From CASFRF01 sp031549345 (lineage in GTDB: Bacteria; Verrucomicrobiota; Lentisphaeria; Victivallales; Victivallaceae), in the NCBI GenBank assembly GCA_031549345.1, contig JAVBPY010000013.1:1-13151 (forward strand): a DNA stretch of 13,151 nucleotides. The letters are read 5' to 3'. Made by a program: the position numbers and the translations under genes. This document shows positions 6,128 through 11,732 of the stretch, piece by piece (the stretch's first letter is position 1; the number at the start of each line of letters is the position of its first letter). The notes under the pieces were generated by a model, which did not search any database, was not told the origin of the DNA, and was given only the letters and a program-made list of their open reading frames with translations.

Positions 6128-6236
6128 ACAAAAATCGCTATACCTTTGTATTTTTTCGCGATTGCCGCTAAGTTATGGGGTTTCCGGTTCGTCCAATATA
6201 CCAGAAATCCGGATTCACCAGTCAGGAAACAAAACA

Positions 6237-6722
6237 ATGGATACCAAACAACAGTTCTTCGATCAGTTGATCGACCAAGACCTCGGTATGCTGCGGGCGG
6301 CGGCATACCGGATCCTCAACAATTCCTTCGACGCCGACGAGGCGATCCAGCAATCGCTTCTGAGCGCCTGGAAAAAATTCGAATCGTTCAAAAATCGGGC
6401 AAGGCTCTCGAGCTGGCTCTACCGGATCACCGTAAACTCCAGTTACGATATGCTCCGGAAAAAACAACGCGAACGCATCAAACTCAACGACTACGCCCAG
6501 CAGGCCCTTCCGGAGGCGGAGCGACCCGATTCCCGGCTCGACGAACTCGAGCTCGCCATCGCAAGCCTCCCGGAACTCTACCGCGAAGCCATCTCCATCG
6601 GCTTCCTATCCGGATTTGACGGCCCCAAAGCCGCCGCTATTCTCGAGTGCTCCGTGAACACGCTCCACCAGCGCGTCCACAAAGCCAAGCAACTGCTGAA
6701 ACAAAAATTGGAAAGAATATAA
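6237..6722 (+). CDS. ECF-type RNA polymerase sigma factor
   Basis: A 161-residue sigma-70-family factor of the extracytoplasmic-function class, directing RNA polymerase to a special promoter set. Region 2 spans about 10-78 with the ECF signature DADEAIQQSLLSAWKKFESF (core-binding and -10 contacts) and RLSSWLYRITVN. Region 4 spans about 107-157 with LPELYREAI and the helix-turn-helix GPKAAAILECSVNTLHQRVH that reads the -35 element. Region 3 is absent, as usual for ECF factors, and length is typical. The ATG at 6237 follows AGGA by 9 nt. Its stop is 2 nt before the start of the von Willebrand A membrane protein, so the two are co-translated, the usual sigma/anti-sigma arrangement. The regulon cannot be read from this window. 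Confidence 0.93.
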   Translation: MDTKQQFFDQLIDQDLGMLRAAAYRILNNSFDADEAIQQSLLSAWKKFESFKNRARLSSWLYRITVNSSYDMLRKKQRERIKLNDYAQQALPEAERPDSRLDELELAIASLPELYREAISIGFLSGFDGPKAAAILECSVNTLHQRVHKAKQLLKQKLERI

Positions 6723-6724
6723 TC

Positions 6725-8659
6725 ATGGAAAAAGAACCCATCGATCGGGAGCTCGAAACACTCCGCGGCCGCGACCGTGGCGCCGCATCCGACTTTCCCC
6801 CCGCCGAAGAATTCAAGGCCGAATTCTTCCGCCGCGCCGCTGCATTGCCGGAACAATCCTCCACCACCCGGCATCTCTGGAAAATCGCGGTACTTTTCGG
6901 TATCGTCGCCATCGCTTCCGGCTTGCTGTTGCCTTTGTTGATCCCTTCAAAGAGCAAACTGTCGCGCGAGCCCATCGAACATAGGCCGGAAGAGTTCGAA
7001 GAAGAGAAAATGCTTAGTCCTGCCGTTGATAGTGAAAGTCGTTCTAAGAGCGAACGGTCCGCCGCCGGTATCCCCGTAGAGAACCTTGGGCGGGGGCGGT
7101 TGACCCAGGTACACCCAGCCGCTCCACAGTCGAAATCGCAACTGCGCGCTTTGAATCGCCGCGACTACGGGAGCGTCGTACTTCACGACGGCAATGTGAC
7201 CAATGCAGAGTGGGACTGGACTGTATCCCCGCATCCCAAGAAGGAATTCAACACCGAAGAGTACAAGAACTTTACCGAAAACCCCTTCCTCGCGGTGTCG
7301 GCGAGTCCGCTCTCAACATTCGGCGCGGACGTGGACAGCGCCTCCTACACCAATTTGCGGCGGATGATTATGGAGGAAAAACGTCTTCCGCCGCGCGATT
7401 CGGTGCGGATCGAAGAGTGCCTAAATTACTTCAACTACAACTATCCCGCGCCGGAAAAGGACAAGATGTTCAACGTCACCTTTGAAATGGGCGATGCGCC
7501 GTGGGCTCCGCAACACAAGCTCCTCCTGATCGGCGTCCAGGCGAAAAAGGTCGAAAAAGAGAAACTTCCCCCATCGAACTTCGTCTTCCTGATCGACGAT
7601 TCGGGCTCGATGCATCACGTGATGCCGCTGGTGATCGAAGCGATGACGGCGCTGGCCGATCAACTCCGGAGCCAGGACAAAGTGAGCATCGTAACCTACG
7701 GCGGGAGCGTCCGCCGCCTGGCTGAGGGCAAAAGCGGCAGCGACAAGGAAGAGATCAAAAAGATGCTTTCAATGCTCCGAGCGGGAGGGGGCACCCCCGG
7801 CGGCGCGGGGATCATCGATGCGTACAAGCTTGCGCACCAATACTTCATCAAGGGCGGCAACAACCGGGTGGTGTTGATTACCGATGGCGACTTCAACGTC
7901 GGCGTGTCGAGCGAATCGGACTTGGTGGAAATGGTGGAGAAGGAACGCGGAAGCGCGATCTATCTCTCGGCCTTCGGCGTCGGCATGGGCAATTACAAGG
8001 ACAACAAGCTCAAAATGCTGGCCAACAAGGGAAACGGCAACTACTCCTACCTCGACAATTCTCGCGAGGCGCGCAACGCGATGACCAACGAGATGACGGG
8101 GAAAATGTTCACGATTGCGAAGGACGTCAAATTCCAGCTGGAATTCAACCCGGAGAAGGTTCATTCGTACCGCTTGCTGGGGTATGAGCTCCGAAAACTC
8201 GCGGACCGTGATTTCAACGACGACACGAAGGATGCCGGCGAAGTGGGCGTTGGACACCAGGTAACGGCCCTTTACGAGCTGGTGATGGCCGACGCGCCGG
8301 ACGAAGTAAAATACAAGAACACGCCGAAACCGGATGACTTGAAATACCAGGCGCGCAAAGGGAAGCCAAGCGATGAGCTGCTGACCTTCAAGCTCCGCTA
8401 CCAGCAGCCGGAGGAGAAAGCTCCGAGCGTGTTGCAGGAGTTTACGGTGCGTGGTCTTCCCAAGCCGGGGGACAACCTTGGCTGGGCGTCGTCGGTGGCG
8501 GAGTTTGCGCTGCTACTGCGTGATTCCGAATACAAGGGCAAGGCGGATTTTGAGAGCCTGGCCAAACGCGCAAAGAGCTTCCTTGGAGAGGACCCGAACG
8601 GAGCGCGCGTGGAGTTCCTGCTGATGGTCCGCAACGCCGCCGAGCTGATGAAAAAATAA
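6725..8659 (+). CDS. Membrane-anchored YfbK-type von Willebrand A protein, likely anti-sigma
   Basis: A 644-residue protein. Residues 1-50 are charged and predicted cytoplasmic, followed by a membrane helix (about 52-74) and a Ser/Glu-rich spacer. A von Willebrand N-terminal-type domain follows (about 175-260, with STFGADVDSASYTNLRRMI and LPPRDSVRIEECLNYFNYNY), as in E. coli YfbK. The vWA domain (about 284-460) has a complete MIDAS: D291-x-S293-x-S295, T357 and D387. A DUF3520-like C-terminal domain (about 465-640) completes the YfbK layout. YfbK is a lipoprotein; here the lipobox is replaced by a cytosolic segment plus helix, which resembles an anti-sigma domain and helix. With the sigma gene 2 nt upstream, I infer that residues 1-50 hold the sigma factor and the external vWA domain senses or binds a ligand. 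That role is inference; the domain call is firm. Confidence 0.92.
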   Translation: MEKEPIDRELETLRGRDRGAASDFPPAEEFKAEFFRRAAALPEQSSTTRHLWKIAVLFGIVAIASGLLLPLLIPSKSKLSREPIEHRPEEFEEEKMLSPAVDSESRSKSERSAAGIPVENLGRGRLTQVHPAAPQSKSQLRALNRRDYGSVVLHDGNVTNAEWDWTVSPHPKKEFNTEEYKNFTENPFLAVSASPLSTFGADVDSASYTNLRRMIMEEKRLPPRDSVRIEECLNYFNYNYPAPEKDKMFNVTFEMGDAPWAPQHKLLLIGVQAKKVEKEKLPPSNFVFLIDDSGSMHHVMPLVIEAMTALADQLRSQDKVSIVTYGGSVRRLAEGKSGSDKEEIKKMLSMLRAGGGTPGGAGIIDAYKLAHQYFIKGGNNRVVLITDGDFNVGVSSESDLVEMVEKERGSAIYLSAFGVGMGNYKDNKLKMLANKGNGNYSYLDNSREARNAMTNEMTGKMFTIAKDVKFQLEFNPEKVHSYRLLGYELRKLADRDFNDDTKDAGEVGVGHQVTALYELVMADAPDEVKYKNTPKPDDLKYQARKGKPSDELLTFKLRYQQPEEKAPSVLQEFTVRGLPKPGDNLGWASSVAEFALLLRDSEYKGKADFESLAKRAKSFLGEDPNGARVEFLLMVRNAAELMKK

Positions 8660-8672
8660 CAATAAAAAATCC

Positions 8673-8720
8673 TTTCGCCCCATCCCGCCGCCGCACAGCG
8701 TCGGACGGGATGGGGTGAAA
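8673..8720. terminator. Long-stem (probably bidirectional) terminator
   Basis: A 15-bp stem (8673-8687 with 8706-8720, one G-T wobble, core CCCCATCCCG/CGGGATGGGG) with an 18-nt loop lies 13 nt after the vWA gene stop. The downstream plus strand has TGTTGTTT, and the minus strand has a better T run (T6 after GGA), so it may work in both directions. It separates the sigma/vWA unit from the next gene. Confidence 0.7.
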
Positions 8721-8796
8721 TGTTGTTTCCTCCAACAAAATATACTCCGCATCAAACGACGAACTTGCAAATAACAAAAAAGCATATTACTTTAAT

Positions 8797-8802
8797 TATA
8801 AT
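8797..8802 (+). promoter_or_regulatory. Candidate -10 box of the EEP-family gene
   Basis: A perfect TATAAT lies in an AT-rich leader about 47 nt before the start codon. No convincing -35 box sits 16-18 nt upstream; TTGCAA at 8765-8770 is too far for this box. Weak call. Confidence 0.3.
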
Positions 8803-8848
8803 TCAATACATTCAAAATAATCGAAAGCACAAAACAGGGATATTTTCC

Positions 8849-9556
8849 ATGAAAATTGCGGCGTGGAATTGCAATTGCAACTGGAACAGCGGCAAACTAA
8901 AGTGGAAGATGGACCTCCTGAACGCCAAGTGCGGCGAAGTGGATGTTGTGTTTTTGATGGAATCGCCCGATGACGGCTTGCATGATTTTCACGGCATCGT
9001 CAAAGCATACCCCAACGCCACGCAAGACAAGCGCGGCGTGGGACTTTACCTGAATCCGAATGCACAGGGATTAACGGCCCGATTGGTCCATCTTGTCCCC
9101 CCGGACGAGTTTGCTTTCGCGCTCGGCTACGAAATAACATGCAACGCTGAAACGGTCAATTTCCTCGGATTATGGAATTATCCGAAAGAGCAGAAATACG
9201 GCAGGACCTGGCGGGGGCTGCTGGAGCGCTCCGCGGATTTCCTGCGCCGGCCCAATGTCGTACTGATGGGCGATTTCAACATCCCCGTATCCAATGGGAG
9301 CGCCGACGAAAAGGATATCGCCGAAGCATTCAGCAAGTACGGTTTGACCTGGATAAAAACCACCGGCCCCACCTGGTACCGTCATAAAAAAGAAAAACAG
9401 TCATATCATATCGACTTTTGCGCGGTTTCGCCGCATTTGGAAGCATCCTCCCATCTAAGCACCGGCAGTTTTGAGGATTTTGTCTTCAGACGAAATGGCA
9501 AAGCAAGCGCCAGCGACCACCTGCCGTTGATTCTGGAGATGGCATATCCGGGCTGA
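8849..9556 (+). CDS. Endonuclease/exonuclease/phosphatase-family hydrolase
   Basis: A 235-residue EEP-superfamily protein, a Mg-dependent phosphodiesterase or phosphatase fold shared by DNase I, exonuclease III and inositol phosphatases. Visible landmarks are the opening strand MKIAAWNCN (N7), the metal-binding Glu38 in FLMES, GDFN at 141-144 (D142, N144), HID at 187-189 and the final catalytic SDHLPL (D223, H224). The active site thus looks complete. It is short, without the inserted specificity loops of larger relatives, and has no signal peptide. The ATG at 8849 follows AGGGA by 8 nt; the frame is open upstream but lacks a ribosome site. It follows the terminator at 8673-8720 and stands alone. 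The substrate (DNA, RNA, lipid head group or phosphate ester) cannot be assigned. Confidence 0.86.
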   Translation: MKIAAWNCNCNWNSGKLKWKMDLLNAKCGEVDVVFLMESPDDGLHDFHGIVKAYPNATQDKRGVGLYLNPNAQGLTARLVHLVPPDEFAFALGYEITCNAETVNFLGLWNYPKEQKYGRTWRGLLERSADFLRRPNVVLMGDFNIPVSNGSADEKDIAEAFSKYGLTWIKTTGPTWYRHKKEKQSYHIDFCAVSPHLEASSHLSTGSFEDFVFRRNGKASASDHLPLILEMAYPG

Positions 9557-9585
9557 AAATTCCCATCCTTCCGTTGTTCTACCTA

Positions 9586-9614
9586 TTGCCATTTCGCAGA
9601 TTCCATGGTATAAT
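9586..9614 (+). promoter_or_regulatory. Sigma-70 promoter of the URO-D-family gene
   Basis: TTGCCA (9586-9591) and a perfect TATAAT (9609-9614) are separated by exactly 17 nt. The start of transcription should fall near 9621, giving a leader of about 64 nt. The leader contains two ATCCGG direct copies (about 9629 and 9645) that could be an operator, but this is only suggestive. Confidence 0.75.
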
Positions 9615-9684
9615 GTTGGCATGAAACCGATCCGGTCGCCGATCATCCGGCGGAGCTTTATCGAAGAAAACAAAGGATTTCCGC

Positions 9685-10785
9685 ATGACACTGAAAGAAC
9701 GTTTCGAGGCCATCTTTTCCGGAAAAATCCCCGATAAAATGCTATGGGCCGGCGACCTTACCTATTATCACGCAAGCCATCAGGAAATCGGCGACCTGCC
9801 GTTGGAGTGGCACGGGGAAGCCGGGCGCGACCGCATGCACCGGGAATTGAATATCGGAGAATACATACCCGGCGCCAGGGCGTATACCGTACACGAGGGC
9901 GAAAAAGTCAGTGTGGAACTCCTGCGAAATGGAGATGAACAACACAGATTGTTCCATACCCCCCTCGGAACGCTGCGCGAAGAGAGCGTCTACAGCCGCA
10001 CCTCCTTTTCATGGGGGATTGTCAAGCACGCGGTTCAGGAAATTTCCGACCTGAAAATCGTGCGGTACATCATGGAAAACCGTTCTTACGACGCAACACC
10101 TTCCGCCGCAAAGAAAGTCGAGGCCGACTACGGCGATTTCGGCATTCCGGTGCTGGCCGTGCCGGGAACCCCGATTACGGAGCTGAACAAAACCTGGGCG
10201 GGCGTCATGGATCTTTGCTATATGCTCATCGACGACCGCGCCGAGGTGGAGAAAACCTTGCAGGCGATCGCCGAAAGCCAGCGGGAAATCTGGAAACTGA
10301 CCGCGAACGATCCATGCAAATACATCATGATCTGCGAGAATTTATCCGGCGACACCATGGGCGGATATTTTGACGAATACATGCAAGACTACCTGACGGA
10401 GAACATCGACATCCAACACGGGTACGGCAAAAAGCTCATGATCCACATCGACGGCGCGCTTCGCGGCGCGCTGGACAAAATCGCCGTAACCAACGTCGAT
10501 GCGGTCGATTCGGTTACGCCGTTTCCTGTCGGCGATGTCGCGCTGGCGGATCTGCGGAGCATGTGCGGCGAAAAAATGATCCTTCTCGGCGGCGTTCCCG
10601 GGGCGATGTTCGCCCCGCCCTTCGATCTTCCCACGGTGAAAAAGCATGTATTGGAATTAATCCGGCTCCATAAGGAGAGCGGAAAATTCATCATCGCCTC
10701 CGCCGATCAGGTCCCCCCGAACGGCGACCTTGAAATCGTCCGCATGATCGCGGATATTGTCGAGGAGCACGGGGGATACAATTGA
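9685..10785 (+). CDS. Uroporphyrinogen-decarboxylase-superfamily protein (methyltransferase-like paralogue)
   Basis: A 366-residue TIM-barrel protein of the URO-D/MtaA/CmuA superfamily. Family landmarks include LKERFEAIFSGKIPDKM at the N-terminus, the PGTPITELNKTW region (160-171), MIHIDGALRGALDKIA (252-267), DAVDSVTPFPVGDVALADL and GKFIIASADQVPPN (333-346). Corrinoid methyltransferases of this fold bind zinc with H-x-C and a later Cys; here the positions read H254-I-D256 and ASADQ, so the thiol ligands are missing. True HemE N-terminal arginine motifs are also not seen. It is therefore probably neither a haem enzyme nor a standard cobalamin:CoM methyltransferase. Such divergent paralogues are numerous in Lentisphaerota and related gut or anaerobic bacteria, where they are unassigned. 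ATG 9685 follows AAGGA by 8 nt. Converges with the PHP gene, stops 18 nt apart. Confidence 0.9.
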   Translation: MTLKERFEAIFSGKIPDKMLWAGDLTYYHASHQEIGDLPLEWHGEAGRDRMHRELNIGEYIPGARAYTVHEGEKVSVELLRNGDEQHRLFHTPLGTLREESVYSRTSFSWGIVKHAVQEISDLKIVRYIMENRSYDATPSAAKKVEADYGDFGIPVLAVPGTPITELNKTWAGVMDLCYMLIDDRAEVEKTLQAIAESQREIWKLTANDPCKYIMICENLSGDTMGGYFDEYMQDYLTENIDIQHGYGKKLMIHIDGALRGALDKIAVTNVDAVDSVTPFPVGDVALADLRSMCGEKMILLGGVPGAMFAPPFDLPTVKKHVLELIRLHKESGKFIIASADQVPPNGDLEIVRMIADIVEEHGGYN

Positions 10786-10803
10786 GGGACGTTCTCCAAT
10801 CCG

Positions 10804-11610
10804 CTACATCCCGATGATCCGGGCGGCAAGTTCCGCATTGCGCGGCTCCAACCCGGATTCGGCGCCGAAGGCGATGGCGTCGGGCGTGTTGCTCCAAACG
10901 TCCTGCGGCAAATGCGCATCGGGGCCGACGACCATTCCGGCGCCCTCGGCGCCAACCAGGTCCCAGAACAGGCGCCAGGGATAACCCGGCCTTTTTACGC
11001 CTTCCGGCGTATCGATCCACGGCTTCCGTAAACCGTACGAATTGATTTCCAGAGGAACACCAAGGGCTTTGGCCGCACGGATTAATTCCAGGCAAATGTG
11101 CCGGTGCTCCTCCGTCCACTCCCGGGTAGCCACCCCGAATAAATCCGGGTGCGCCACATAAGCGAACAAGCCCGTTTCCATGGCGGCGATCATCGTTTCC
11201 ATATACAACCGCGTAATCGCCGGAGTGAATACCGCGCCGCCGTACACTTCGTTTTCCGGGCGCGACGGTTCGACGGCATGAGTGCCGACAATCATGTAAT
11301 CGAGGTTGTACCCGCCGTAAATATCCTCATAATAGCTCTTTCCAAGCATCGGAAGATAATCGACCTCCAGCCCGGCGAGGATGGTCAGCTCCGGAAACTT
11401 CAAACGCATGCGCTCGATGTCCGCCCTGTAGTCGCCCAACTCGTCAAAAGACATCCGCGACAAAGGATAACGCCCATCCGGGAAAGGCCCGTGATCGGAA
11501 AACCCAAGCACGGACACTCCCTGCTTCACGGCCTCACGGCAATATTCCTCCATATCTCCGAAAGCGTGACCGCAACGCGAAGTGTGATTATGCAAACTGA
11601 CTTTGTTCAT
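10804..11610 (-). CDS. PHP-domain phosphatase, HisJ histidinol-phosphatase type
   Basis: A 268-residue PHP-superfamily metal-dependent phosphoesterase, similar in length and layout to HisJ/HisK, which removes phosphate from histidinol phosphate in histidine synthesis. Metal-binding landmarks are all present: H7-N-H9, H15, D39-H40 (SDHGPF), E82 (GLEVDY), H111 (GTHAVE), H154 (AHPD) and D231-A-H233. MSFDELGDY and the central SYYEDI/DYMIVGTH segments match the HisJ family. No his genes are nearby, so another phosphate ester is possible. The start is ATG 11610, with AGAGGA 8 nt upstream and an extended -10 promoter behind it; the frame is open for 47 further codons but these contain the promoter. 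It is cytoplasmic. It converges with the URO-D-family gene and is divergent from the DUF4838 gene. Confidence 0.9.
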   Translation of the reverse strand: MNKVSLHNHTSRCGHAFGDMEEYCREAVKQGVSVLGFSDHGPFPDGRYPLSRMSFDELGDYRADIERMRLKFPELTILAGLEVDYLPMLGKSYYEDIYGGYNLDYMIVGTHAVEPSRPENEVYGGAVFTPAITRLYMETMIAAMETGLFAYVAHPDLFGVATREWTEEHRHICLELIRAAKALGVPLEINSYGLRKPWIDTPEGVKRPGYPWRLFWDLVGAEGAGMVVGPDAHLPQDVWSNTPDAIAFGAESGLEPRNAELAARIIGM

Positions 11611-11634
11611 CGCAACATTCCTCTGTTGCCCGCT

Positions 11635-11662
11635 ATTATAGCACGAAATTATGGAAAAACAA
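11635..11662 (-). promoter_or_regulatory. Extended -10 promoter of the PHP gene
   Basis: On the minus strand TGC-TATAAT (11643-11635) is a perfect extended -10. TTGTTT (11662-11657) lies 16 nt upstream as a weak -35. Transcription would start near 11628 and reach AGAGGA shortly after. It lies back to back with the DUF4838 promoter. Confidence 0.65.
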
Positions 11663-11701
11663 GATCGCTGCTTCACCTTGAAAATCACATTCCGGGCGCT
11701 A

Positions 11702-11710
11702 TGGTATAGA
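11702..11710 (+). promoter_or_regulatory. Candidate extended -10 promoter of the DUF4838 gene
   Basis: TGG-TATAGA gives an extended -10 (TG plus 4 of 6). TTGAAA at 11678-11683 is 21 nt away, too far for a good -35. A start near 11717 would exclude the in-frame ATG at 11712 and leave GTG 11733 as the start codon. Confidence 0.35.
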
Positions 11711-11722
11711 AATGCAAAATGC

Positions 11723-11728
11723 GGAGGG
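11723..11728 (+). promoter_or_regulatory. Ribosome binding site that favours the GTG start
   Basis: GGAGGG sits 4 nt before GTG 11733. The alternative in-frame ATG at 11712 has no ribosome site, and the ATG at 11745 is too far (16 nt). Confidence 0.6.
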
Positions 11729-11732
11729 TTAC

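Noticed and set aside
6121..6148. Bacteroidota-type promoter (TTTG ... TACCTTTG) before the ECF sigma gene
   Set aside because: The spacer is 16 nt, shorter than the usual 19-21, and other promoters in the window follow the sigma-70 -35/-10 form.
7769..8257. A 162-codon minus-strand open frame
   Set aside because: It is antisense to the vWA domain, including the MIDAS Asp387 region, and carries no recognisable motif.
9621..9737. A 38-codon upstream ORF overlapping the start of the URO-D-family gene
   Set aside because: Its ATG falls on the predicted transcription start, so it would be leaderless, and it overlaps the real gene by 53 nt in another frame. No evidence of regulatory codon content.
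10781..10803. Terminator between the converging URO-D and PHP genes
   Set aside because: Only 18 nt separate the stops and I see no stable stem with a T run on either strand.
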